Assembly (NCBI RefSeq): GCF_024758705.1
Contig: NZ_CP096971.1
Coordinates: 496,001 to 560,000 of the forward strand
DNA length: 64,000 bases
Source: Sphingomonas sp. SUN019
GTDB taxonomy: Bacteria > Pseudomonadota > Alphaproteobacteria > Sphingomonadales > Sphingomonadaceae
Direction: 5' to 3'
Every line of letters starts with the position of its first letter. Positions within the stretch are counted from its first letter, which is position 1. The notes below the pieces were generated by a model. The model did not search any database and was not told the origin of the DNA. It was given only the letters and a program-made list of their open reading frames with translations. Positions 17,632-25,354 of this stretch are shown here, piece after piece. Made by a program: the position numbers and the translations under genes.

Positions 17632-19095
17632 ATGGAGCGCAATCCTGTCGGCAAGCTGCTGCTGTTCGGCGCGACCGGCGATCTGGCGCAGCGGATGTTG
17701 CTGCCCTCGCTATACGGCCTGCACGCCGATGGCCTTCTGCCCGAGGGGCTGACGATCACCGGGTCGGCGCGCTCCGAACTGGACGACAAGGGGTTTCGGA
17801 AGTTCGCCAAGGAGGCGCTCGACGAGTTTCTGCCCAAGGATCGTTCGGACGAAAAGGCGGTCGGCGGGTTCCTCGACCGGCTGTTCTACCAGTCGGCCGA
17901 TCTGTCGGACCTGAAGACCTTTCAGCCGCTGGCCGACAAGGTGGGCGACGTCAGCGGTGGGCTGGCGATCTTCCTGTCGACCGCGCCGTCGCTGTTCGAA
18001 CCCGCGGTAAAGGGGCTGAAGACGGTCGGGCTGGCGGGCGATACGGTGCGGATCGGGCTGGAAAAGCCGCTCGGCTACGACCTCGCTTCCAGCCGCGAGA
18101 TCAACGACACCGTCGCCAGCGTCTTTCCCGAGGACCGGATTTTCCGGATCGATCACTACCTTGGGAAGGAGACTGTTCAAAACATCCTCTCCCTACGCTT
18201 CGGCAACTCCTTCTTCGAACCGGTGTGGAACGCGCAGGGCATCGACAACGTCCAGATCACGATCGCCGAGACGGTCGGGCTGGAGGATCGCGCGGGGTAT
18301 TACGAAGGCGCCGGCGCACTGCGCGACATGGTCGCCAACCATATGCTCCAATTGCTCGCGTTGATCGCGATGGAGCCCCCTGCCCGGTACGACATGACCG
18401 CGGTGCGCGACGAAAAGGCGAAGGTGTTCCGGTCGCTGCGGCAGATGAAGCCCGAAGACGTGCCCTCGCTGACCGTCACCGGCCAGTATCTTGGCGGCGC
18501 GGTGAATGGCGCGATCGTCAAAAGCTACGACGAGGAACTGGGCAAGGATTCGAACGTCGAGACGTTCGTCGCGATCAAGGCGCATATCGACAATTGGCGC
18601 TGGCAGGGCGTCCCCTTCTACATCCGTACCGGCAAGCGCATGGCGGTGCGTCGCAGCGAGATCGCGATCCAGTTCAAGCCGGTGCCGCATTCGATGTTCG
18701 TCGGGCGCGGCGGGCTGCTCCAGCCCAACACGCTGATCATCCGGCTGCAGCCCGAAGAATATATCGAGTTGCTGGTGATGGCGAAGGAACCGGGGCTGGA
18801 TCGCGACGGGGTACGACTGCGTGAAGTGCCGCTGAAGCTGAGCCTGGACGCAGAATTTGCAGGCACGCGGCGACGGATCGCGTATGAACGCTTGCTGCTC
18901 GACCTGATAGAAGGCGATCAGACGCTGTTCGTGCGGCGCGACGAGGTGGAGGCGCAATGGACGTGGATCGACGCGATCCGCGCCGGTTGGGATGCGAACG
19001 GCACGAAGCCGAAACATTATCCGTCAGGCACCTGGGGTCCGTCCACCGCGATCGCGCTGACCGAGCGTGATGGCGTGACCTGGCAGGACGATTAG
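17632..19095 (+). CDS. zwf: Glucose-6-phosphate 1-dehydrogenase
   Basis: This 487-residue enzyme oxidises glucose-6-phosphate to 6-phosphogluconolactone with NAD(P)+. It has the nucleotide-binding FGATGDLAQRMLLPSLY (12-28) and the substrate-binding/active-site motif RIDHYLGKE (172-180) with the catalytic histidine downstream. The ATG at 17632 is preceded by AAAGGGTGACG. It is the first gene of zwf-pgl-edd-glk-eda, with an inverted-repeat element between it and pgl. Confidence 0.97.
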   Translation: MERNPVGKLLLFGATGDLAQRMLLPSLYGLHADGLLPEGLTITGSARSELDDKGFRKFAKEALDEFLPKDRSDEKAVGGFLDRLFYQSADLSDLKTFQPLADKVGDVSGGLAIFLSTAPSLFEPAVKGLKTVGLAGDTVRIGLEKPLGYDLASSREINDTVASVFPEDRIFRIDHYLGKETVQNILSLRFGNSFFEPVWNAQGIDNVQITIAETVGLEDRAGYYEGAGALRDMVANHMLQLLALIAMEPPARYDMTAVRDEKAKVFRSLRQMKPEDVPSLTVTGQYLGGAVNGAIVKSYDEELGKDSNVETFVAIKAHIDNWRWQGVPFYIRTGKRMAVRRSEIAIQFKPVPHSMFVGRGGLLQPNTLIIRLQPEEYIELLVMAKEPGLDRDGVRLREVPLKLSLDAEFAGTRRRIAYERLLLDLIEGDQTLFVRRDEVEAQWTWIDAIRAGWDANGTKPKHYPSGTWGPSTAIALTERDGVTWQDD

Positions 19096-19115
19096 GGCAG
19101 AAATGGTTTCTCAGC

Positions 19116-19228
19116 CCGCTCATCCTAAGGAGGGGCTGAGCTTGTCGAAGACCGTCTCGAAGGACGGAGCCGGACACGTCCTTAGAGACGCCATTTCGAC
19201 AAGCTCAATGGCTCCTCAGGATGAGCGG
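19116..19228. repeat. Inverted-repeat element inside the zwf-pgl gap
   Basis: The left arm (19116-19149) reads CCGCTCATCCTAAGGAGG, then GCTGAGCTTGTCGAA. The right arm (19195-19228) is its imperfect complement, ending CAGGATGAGCGG. The 45-nt interior carries GACCGTCTCGAAGGACG and CGTCCTTAGAGACG, which also pair. It is a different family from the CCTCCCC repeats, of a type common between sphingomonad genes. Confidence 0.75.
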
Positions 19229-19259
19229 TTTCTAAAATCTTCAGGTAAAGAGCATTGCT

Positions 19260-19964
19260 ATGACCGAGATCGAATGGTGGGAATATGAGGACGCGGCCGA
19301 GATGGCGGGCGCGGTCGCTGGCGATGTGCAGTTCATCATCGAAAGCGCGATCGACGCGCGGGGCGCGGCGGTCATCGCTTTGCCCGGCGGCAAGACTCCG
19401 GTCCCGATCTACGAGAAACTGAGCGCGGCGAAGCTCGACTGGAAGCGCGTCACGATCGTGCCGACCGACGAACGCGTCGTGCCGCTGGGCGATGCGCTGA
19501 GCAATGTGACGATGATCGCCAAGGCGTTCCTGCCGAAGGGCGCGCGCGTCATGCCGATCGTGCCGGGTGCCAATGCCGACTACAAGGCGGCGGGGCGGTC
19601 GGCCGATGCGCTGATGCAGGATCTGCACTGGCCGCTGGACCTGTGCCTGCTGGGCGTCGGCGGCGATGGGCATACCGCGTCGATCTTCCCCGGCCCCGAT
19701 TTCGACGAGGCGCTGAACGGCCCGAAGGAACGCCGCGCGCTGGGCGTGATGCCCGAGCCGCTGCCGCCCGAGGCCCCGGTCGCGCGCGTCACTTTGTCGC
19801 GGCAGGGGATCATCACCGCGCGGGCATTGATGATTGCGGTGACCGGCGCGGGCAAGAAGCGCGTGATCGAGGACGCCATCTCCGAAGGCGCGGGCTCGCC
19901 CTATCCGATCGGTCGCGTGCTGGCCGATGCCGAACTGCCGGTGGACATCCATTGGGCACCGTGA
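19260..19964 (+). CDS. pgl: 6-phosphogluconolactonase
   Basis: This 234-residue hydrolase of the DevB/SOL type opens 6-phosphogluconolactone to 6-phosphogluconate. It shows the sugar-phosphate-isomerase-like IALPGGKTPVPIYEKL, TDERVVP and LLGVGGDGHTASIFPG (about 130-145). The ATG at 19260 follows GGTAAAGAGCATTGCT, a modest ribosome site downstream of the repeat element. Its place between zwf and edd fits the pathway order. Confidence 0.95.
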   Translation: MTEIEWWEYEDAAEMAGAVAGDVQFIIESAIDARGAAVIALPGGKTPVPIYEKLSAAKLDWKRVTIVPTDERVVPLGDALSNVTMIAKAFLPKGARVMPIVPGANADYKAAGRSADALMQDLHWPLDLCLLGVGGDGHTASIFPGPDFDEALNGPKERRALGVMPEPLPPEAPVARVTLSRQGIITARALMIAVTGAGKKRVIEDAISEGAGSPYPIGRVLADAELPVDIHWAP

Positions 19965-19978
19965 ACGGAGGCTGAGAT

Positions 19979-21790
19979 ATGAACCCCGCCGTCAGCGCCG
20001 TCACCGACCGGATCATCGAACGCTCGCGCCCGACCCGGTCAGCCTATCTGGCGCTGATCGAGCGTGAGCGCGAGACGTGGATCGGACGACCGTCGCTCGG
20101 CTGCGCGAACCTGGCCCACGCTTATGCCGGAACGCCCGAAGACCGTGACGCCATGAAGGCGGGCGACGGCATGAACATCGGGATCGTAACCGCGTACAAC
20201 GACATGCTGTCGGCGCACGCGGTCTACTATCGCTATCCCGAACTGATGAAGGTGTGGGCGCGCGAGGTCGGCGCGACGGCGCAAGTGGCTGGCGGCGTGC
20301 CCGCGATGTGCGACGGCGTGACGCAGGGCTATGCCGGCATGGAACTGTCGCTGTTCAGCCGCGACACGATCGCGCTGGCGACCGCGATCGCTTTGTCCCA
20401 CGGCACGTTTGAGGGCGCGGCGCTGCTCGGCATCTGCGACAAGATCGTGCCGGGGCTGCTGATGGGCGCGCTGCGCTTCGGGCATCTGCCGATGGTGCTG
20501 ATCCCCGGCGGGCCGATGCCGTCGGGGCTGGCCAACAAGACGAAGGCCGCGGTGCGCGAGCGGTTCGCGACCGGCGACGCCAGCCGCGAGGAGCTGCTCG
20601 ACAGTGAGATCGCGGCGTATCACACGACGGGCACCTGCACCTTTTTCGGCACCGCCAACACCAATCAGATGATGATGGAGGTGATGGGGCTGCACATGCC
20701 GGGATCGGCGTTCGTCAATCCGGGCACGAAGCTGCGGCAGGAATTGACCCGTGCCGCGACGCACCGCGTGGCGGCGATCGGCTGGCGCGGCGACGACTAT
20801 CGGCCGCTCGGCTGGTGCGTGGATGAGAAGGCGATCGTCAATGCCGCGGTCGGGCTGCTGGCGACAGGCGGGTCGACCAACCATCTGCTTCACGTCCCCG
20901 CCATCGCGCGCGCGGCGGGGATCGTGATCGATTGGGAGGACTTCGATCGCCTGTCGTGCGCAGTCCCGACGATCGCGCGGGTCTATCCCAACGGGTCGGC
21001 CGACGTGAATGCGTTCGAGGCCGCCGGGGGTATGCCCTATGTCATCAGGCAGTTGCTGGAGGGCGGTTATCTCCACGGCGACATATTGACTGTGAATGCG
21101 GACGGCCTCGCAGCTTCGGCGCAAAAGCCGTCGATCGAGAACGATACGCTCGCGTGGAAACCGGTGACCGAAAGCGGCGACGAGACGATCGTCCGACCGG
21201 TGACGAACCCCTTTTCGCCCGATGGCGGGATGCGCATTCTGGCGGGTAATATCGGGCGCGCGTGCATCAAGGTGTCGGCGGTCGAGCGCGAGCGATGGAT
21301 CGTCGAGGCTCCGGCGCGGGTGTTCATCGACCAGCTCGACGTGCTGGAGGCGTTCAAGCGCGGCGAGCTGGAACAGGATGTCGTCGTCGTCGTGCGGTTC
21401 CAGGGGCCGCGCGCGAACGGGATGCCCGAACTCCATAAGCTGACCCCGCCGCTCGGGGTGTTGCAAAACCGCGGATTTCGCGTGGCGCTGGTCACCGATG
21501 GGCGGATGTCGGGGGCGAGCGGCAAGGTGCCGTGCGCGATCCATTGTTCGCCCGAAGCGTTGCTGGACGGCGCGATCGGGCTGATCCGCGACGGCGACAT
21601 GATCCGGGTCGACGCGATCAACGGCACGCTCGATGCCCTCGTCGATCCGGCTGAATGGGCCGCGCGTGTCCCCGCCCCAGCCCCGCCGCCCGCGACCGGC
21701 ATGGGCCGCGAATTGTTCGGGATGTTCCGCGGGCTTAGCGACGAGGCCGAAAAGGGCGCGAGTGCGGTGCTGGCTGGGGCGGGTTTGTGA
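19979..21790 (+). CDS. edd: Phosphogluconate dehydratase
   Basis: This 603-residue member of the IlvD/EDD family converts 6-phosphogluconate to KDPG. Cysteines expected to bind the iron-sulfur cluster are Cys111 (AMCDGVTQG), Cys153 (GICDKIVPG) and Cys220 (GTCTFFGTANT). The C-terminal domain has VTDGRMSGASGKVP. Start ATG 19979 follows GGAGGCTGAGAT. Together with eda it forms the defining step of the Entner-Doudoroff pathway, the main glycolytic route in sphingomonads. Confidence 0.97.
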   Translation: MNPAVSAVTDRIIERSRPTRSAYLALIERERETWIGRPSLGCANLAHAYAGTPEDRDAMKAGDGMNIGIVTAYNDMLSAHAVYYRYPELMKVWAREVGATAQVAGGVPAMCDGVTQGYAGMELSLFSRDTIALATAIALSHGTFEGAALLGICDKIVPGLLMGALRFGHLPMVLIPGGPMPSGLANKTKAAVRERFATGDASREELLDSEIAAYHTTGTCTFFGTANTNQMMMEVMGLHMPGSAFVNPGTKLRQELTRAATHRVAAIGWRGDDYRPLGWCVDEKAIVNAAVGLLATGGSTNHLLHVPAIARAAGIVIDWEDFDRLSCAVPTIARVYPNGSADVNAFEAAGGMPYVIRQLLEGGYLHGDILTVNADGLAASAQKPSIENDTLAWKPVTESGDETIVRPVTNPFSPDGGMRILAGNIGRACIKVSAVERERWIVEAPARVFIDQLDVLEAFKRGELEQDVVVVVRFQGPRANGMPELHKLTPPLGVLQNRGFRVALVTDGRMSGASGKVPCAIHCSPEALLDGAIGLIRDGDMIRVDAINGTLDALVDPAEWAARVPAPAPPPATGMGRELFGMFRGLSDEAEKGASAVLAGAGL

Positions 21791-21795
21791 CGATC

Positions 21796-21823
21796 CGTCA
21801 CCCCACCGAAGGCTGGGGTGACG
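21796..21823. repeat. Short palindrome between edd and glk
   Basis: CGTCACCCC and GGGGTGACG form a perfect 9-bp stem around ACCGAAGGCT. This sequence type is common as a dispersed hairpin in sphingomonad intergenic DNA. Within an operon it could attenuate transcription or protect mRNA. Confidence 0.7.
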
Positions 21824-21848
21824 GCGTGGAAATAACGGAGAGAAGCGC

Positions 21849-22814
21849 ATGGAAGTAGTGGCAGTCGACATCGGCGGCACGCACGCGCGCTTCGCGATCG
21901 CAGAAGTGGATGGCGGGCGCGTCGTGTCGATGGATGAGCCGGTGACGCTAAAGACCGCCGAACACGCCAGCCTGCAGACCGCGTGGCAGGCGTTCGACGC
22001 GCAGACCGATCGCCCGATCCCGAAGGCCGCGGCGATATCGGTCGCGTCGCCGATCACCGGCGACGTTATCCGGCTGACTAACAACCCATGGGTGATCCGG
22101 CCGTCGCTGATCGGCGAGCGGCTGGGTGCGGAAACCTATACGATCATCAACGATTTCGGCGCGGTCGGGCATGCGGTGGCGCAATTGCCGAAGGACCAGT
22201 TCGTCCATCTGTGCGGTCCCGACACCGACCTGCCGGGCGATGGCGTGACGACGGTTTGTGGCCCCGGCACCGGGCTGGGCGTGGCGCAGGTCTTGAAGGT
22301 CGAGGGGCGCTATCACGTGTTGCCGACCGAGGGTGGGCACGTCGATTACGCGCCGCTCGACGGGATCGAGGATGCGATCGTCAAGCGGCTGCGGAAAACC
22401 TTCACGCGCGTGTCGACCGAACGCGTCGTCGCGGGACCGGCGATCGTCGCGATCTACGAGACGCTCGCCGAAATGGAAGGACGTTCGGTGCCGAGCCGCG
22501 ACGACAAGACGATCTGGGCCGAGGCGCTGGACGGGTCCGATTCGATCGCGCTGGCCGCGCTCGACCGTTTCTGCCTCGCGCTGGGCGCCGTCGCGGGCGA
22601 TCTGGCGCTGGCGCATGGCGCGAAAGGCGTGGTGATCGCGGGCGGGCTTGGCCTGCGGATCAAGGACAAATTGATCCGGTCGGGCTTCGACCAGCGGTTC
22701 GTCGCGAAGGGGCGGTTCCAGTCGTTGATGGCGGGCATTCCCGTGAAACTCATCACCCATCCGCAGCCGGGCCTGTTCGGCGCCGCCGCTGCTTTCGCAC
22801 AGGAACATTCGTGA
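21849..22814 (+). CDS. glk: Glucokinase
   Basis: This 321-residue ROK-unrelated glucokinase (Glk family) phosphorylates glucose to glucose-6-phosphate, feeding zwf. It has the phosphate-binding DIGGTHARF (7-15), INDFGAVGHA with the catalytic aspartate, CGPGTGLGVAQV and the Glk-type TEGGHVDYAP. Start ATG 21849 follows GGAGAGAAGCGC. Its stop overlaps the eda start (TGATG), which makes the two translationally coupled. Confidence 0.96.
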   Translation: MEVVAVDIGGTHARFAIAEVDGGRVVSMDEPVTLKTAEHASLQTAWQAFDAQTDRPIPKAAAISVASPITGDVIRLTNNPWVIRPSLIGERLGAETYTIINDFGAVGHAVAQLPKDQFVHLCGPDTDLPGDGVTTVCGPGTGLGVAQVLKVEGRYHVLPTEGGHVDYAPLDGIEDAIVKRLRKTFTRVSTERVVAGPAIVAIYETLAEMEGRSVPSRDDKTIWAEALDGSDSIALAALDRFCLALGAVAGDLALAHGAKGVVIAGGLGLRIKDKLIRSGFDQRFVAKGRFQSLMAGIPVKLITHPQPGLFGAAAAFAQEHS

Positions 22815-23416
22815 TGCCCGATATCGCAGAGATCATGCGCACCAGCGCGGTCATTCCGGTGCTGGTGATCGACGACGCCGCGACCGCGAAACCGCTGGCC
22901 GAGGCGCTGGTCGCGGGCGGCCTGCTCGTGCTGGAGGTGACGATGCGCACCGACGCCGCGCTCGACGCAATCCGCGAGATGAAGCAGGTGCCCGGCGCGA
23001 TCGTGGGCGCGGGCACGGTCGTCAACGCGGAGCAGTTCGCGCAGGTGATGGACGCGGGCGCGGAGTTCATCGTCTCGCCCGGCCTGACCGAACGGCTGGC
23101 CGACCCGATCATCGCCAGCGGCGTCCCCTACCTCCCCGGCATCGCGACCGCGGGCGACATCATGCGCGGCCTCGACCTGGGCCTGACGCATTTCAAGTTC
23201 TTCCCGGCGGAAACGAGCGGCGGGCTGAAGGCGCTGAAGGCGTTGGCGGCCCCGTTCTACCAATGCCGCTTCTGCCCCACAGGCGGCATCACCGAAGCGA
23301 GCGCACCCGAATGGCTGGTGTTCGATAAGGTGCTGTGCGTGGGGGGTAGCTGGGTGACCGGCGGTTCGATGGCGGAGGTCGAGGCGAAGGCGCGCAAGGC
23401 CGCGGGTCTGCGATAG
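22814..23416 (+). CDS. eda: KDPG aldolase
   Basis: This 200-residue class I aldolase splits 2-keto-3-deoxy-6-phosphogluconate into pyruvate and glyceraldehyde-3-phosphate. The Schiff-base lysine is Lys128 in THFKFFPAE and the acid-base glutamate is Glu41 in LEVTMRT. The ATG at 22814 overlaps the glk stop. It ends the Entner-Doudoroff operon; no clear intrinsic terminator follows. Confidence 0.96.
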   Translation: MPDIAEIMRTSAVIPVLVIDDAATAKPLAEALVAGGLLVLEVTMRTDAALDAIREMKQVPGAIVGAGTVVNAEQFAQVMDAGAEFIVSPGLTERLADPIIASGVPYLPGIATAGDIMRGLDLGLTHFKFFPAETSGGLKALKALAAPFYQCRFCPTGGITEASAPEWLVFDKVLCVGGSWVTGGSMAEVEAKARKAAGLR

Positions 23417-23651
23417 CGAGAGGTTGCTGCGCCCCAAAACTGCGCCGCAGGGACGCATTGCAGATGAAAACCTTCGCGGAAAGTTAGTCTAAGGTTAGGC
23501 CAAGGCGGCATTTCGGCGTACGGCAAAAATCGCATTAAAATCGCACCTACGCACTGATCGCGGGCGCGGCGGTGTCCTGTCGTAATCCGGCGATGAGAAG
23601 CAGCTAGCGATCCTTAGCAGATAGCGACCGTGTAGGAAAACGCGGATGACC

Positions 23652-23675
23652 GTTTCCGCCCATTTGCGGACGTTC
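23652..23675. repeat. GTCCGC-type palindrome, copy a
   Basis: CGCCCATTTGCGGACGTTC at 23657-23675 is preceded by CGTTTC; TCCGC and GCGGA pair. It lies 24 bp upstream of the small DUF7336 gene. It is a member of the dispersed family also seen at 23942, 36882, 37224, 49931, 51011, 56112 and 61126. Confidence 0.65.
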
Positions 23676-23698
23676 CGGCGGGCGAGCATACTGGAACG

Positions 23699-23926
23699 AT
23701 GGAAGCCGTCTTCATCCTCCATCATATCCGCTCCGATGACGAGTTTGGCGACGACGCCAAGCTGATCGGCGTTTACCCAACGGCCAGCAGCGCAGAGGCT
23801 GCCACAAAGCGGCTCGCTCGCCAGCCGGGCTTCGTGGAGCATCCGAACGGTTGGCAGATCGATCGCTACGAACTCGGTCAAGATCACTGGACGGAAGGAT
23901 TTGGCTCTGCGGAGGGTGACGAATAG
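23699..23926 (+). CDS. Small DUF7336-type protein
   Basis: This is a 75-residue acidic cytoplasmic protein: VFILHHIRSDDEFGDDAKLI, then GVYPTASSAEAATKRLARQP, then GFVEHPNGWQIDRYELGQDH with a final WTEGF. This pattern (LHH, KLIGVY, AIxRL, GFxxHP, IDxYELxxDHWTEGF) matches the DUF7336 family of unknown function, often found beside mobile or defence-linked cargo. The gene is isolated between eda and mltG and is bracketed by direct copies a and b of the GTCCGC palindrome. Confidence 0.72.
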   Translation: MEAVFILHHIRSDDEFGDDAKLIGVYPTASSAEAATKRLARQPGFVEHPNGWQIDRYELGQDHWTEGFGSAEGDE

Positions 23927-23930
23927 GCAA

Positions 23931-23960
23931 GCATCCGCCTTCGCCCACTTGCGGACATTC
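23931..23960. repeat. GTCCGC-type palindrome, copy b
   Basis: GCATCCGC (23931-23938) and GCGGACATTC (23951-23960) form the arms, with CTTCGCCCACTT between. It starts 5 bp after the DUF7336 stop codon. CGCCCACTTGCGGACATTC differs from copy a in only two positions. Confidence 0.7.
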
Positions 23961-24003
23961 GGCAAACCGGCACACACAACCTCGCAACGGCAGGGGGTAA
24001 TAC

Positions 24004-24356
24004 GTGGGAGGTTACGTGGTGGAAGTTCCGTCAAGCGCGGTGTTCGTAGCGGCGGATGAGCGTTGCTGGTCTTTGCATCGGCCTCGGATACGCAGCAATA
24101 CCTTGAAGCCATTGACGTGGAGGATGGCGTGTATCCCGCCGCATATGGACCGGGTGGCGAAGCCTACTCTATTACTTCTCACGAGGGGTTGGTGTTTGTT
24201 GAGCGGATCGATGAGCCGAACAGGCCTGATGACCTGCACCGTTTGCTACTGAACTGTCTGGAAGCCACTGGTCGCTTACCTGTTGGGTCCGTGTCACTAG
24301 ACGAGTTGGTTGCGACGGTGTGGGCAGTGAAGGGCGGGGACGCGAATGTCGGCTAA
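24004..24356 (+). pseudogene. Small hypothetical gene with a probable frameshift
   Basis: A GTG at 24004 opens a frame reading VVEVPSSAVFVAADE. At about 24060 the protein-like sequence continues only in another frame as LLVFASASDTQQYLEAIDVE, then DGVYPAAYGPGGEAYSITSH and so on to the TAA at 24354-24356. Restoring one base near 24059 would join both into a protein of about 117 residues. No family was recognised. The 3' end lies in GAATGTCGGCTAACCACC, which recurs at 56446. It could be a real decayed gene or a sequencing error. Confidence 0.5.
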
Positions 24357-24372
24357 CCACCATTGGCAGGCA
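24344..24372. repeat. GAATGTCGGCTAACCACC motif, first copy
   Basis: The 18-base motif at 24344-24361 contains the stop codon of the frameshifted gene. GAACGTCGGCTAACCACC recurs at 56446-56463, also across the stop of a decayed gene. Both resemble the left arm of the GTCCGC palindrome family. Confidence 0.55.
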
Positions 24373-24378
24373 TAATCC

Positions 24379-25347
24379 CTACATCTCTCCCCGAGCCCGC
24401 CTGATCGCATACCATTTCTGCACGTTGGCGTTGTGCTGGTCGAGCGTGTTCGCGAACACGTGGCCGCCGGTTCCGTTCGCGACGAAATAAAGGGCGGGCG
24501 ATTGCGCCGGGTCTAACACCGCGTCGATCGAGGCCTTGCCCGGATTGGCGATCGGCCCCGCGGGCAATCCCGCCTCGGCATAGGTGTTGTAACCGTTCTT
24601 CGCGTCCAGCTCCGACCGCAGGATGCGGCGGCCGAGCGCGCGGCCTTTGGTCTGCGGGTAGATCACCGTCGGGTCGGCCTGTAGCGGCATCCCCTGGCGC
24701 AGGCGGTTGCCATAGACGGCGGCGACCATGCGGCGTTCGCCGGGTTTGCCGGTCTCTTTCTCCACGATCGAGGCGAGGACGATCGCCTGTTCGGGCGTCG
24801 TCACAGCGATGCCGGGTTTGCGCTTCTTCCACGCAGCAGCCAGGTAGTCGCGCATCGCCTTTTGCATCCGCAGCACGACCGACACGCGCGTATCGCCGCG
24901 TTCGTAGGCGTAGCTGTCGGGCAGGACCGATCCCTCACGCGGCACATCGACCGCGCCGGTCAGGCCGTCGCTGCGCAACAACGCCTCCTGCACCAGCACC
25001 GAAGGCAGGCCCTCGGGTACGATCACGAAGCGTTGGCGGACCTTGCCCGATTGCAGCAGGTCGAGCACCTTCGACTGGCTGGCGGAAGCAGGGATGTCGT
25101 ATTCGCCCGCCTTGATCGGCGCGCCGTCGCCGAAGATGCGGGCATAGGCTCGGAAACGCAGTGCGGAATCGATCGCGCCCGCCTTTTGAAGTTCGGTCGC
25201 CGCCCGCGCGAGCGACGCCCCGCGCGGCACCTGGACGGTCAGCGCGCGGTTGGTCGGCCCCGCACCGCGCCAATCCTGCGCGATCAGCATCAGCGCGAAG
25301 ATGCCAAGCAGGCCGATCAGGAGGCCGATACAGCCAAGCGGCCTCAT
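24379..25347 (-). CDS. mltG: Endolytic murein transglycosylase MltG
   Basis: This 322-residue YceG-family enzyme is anchored by one N-terminal transmembrane helix (about residues 5-23). It cleaves nascent glycan strands in the periplasm and sets glycan length. A LysM-like subdomain precedes the catalytic region with IVEKETG (194-200, catalytic Glu), then LQADPTVIYP, YNTYAEAGLPAGPIANPG and a final KWYAIRR. It lies 7 bp downstream of fabF on the same strand, a common arrangement in alphaproteobacteria. Confidence 0.95.
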   Translation of the reverse strand: MRPLGCIGLLIGLLGIFALMLIAQDWRGAGPTNRALTVQVPRGASLARAATELQKAGAIDSALRFRAYARIFGDGAPIKAGEYDIPASASQSKVLDLLQSGKVRQRFVIVPEGLPSVLVQEALLRSDGLTGAVDVPREGSVLPDSYAYERGDTRVSVVLRMQKAMRDYLAAAWKKRKPGIAVTTPEQAIVLASIVEKETGKPGERRMVAAVYGNRLRQGMPLQADPTVIYPQTKGRALGRRILRSELDAKNGYNTYAEAGLPAGPIANPGKASIDAVLDPAQSPALYFVANGTGGHVFANTLDQHNANVQKWYAIRRARGEM

Positions 25348-25354
25348 GACTGGA

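Noticed and set aside
20039..22084. Long minus-strand open frame (681 codons) across edd and glk
   Set aside because: It is an antisense shadow of two clearly identified genes; the translation has low-complexity His/Arg-rich content typical of reversed high-GC coding DNA.
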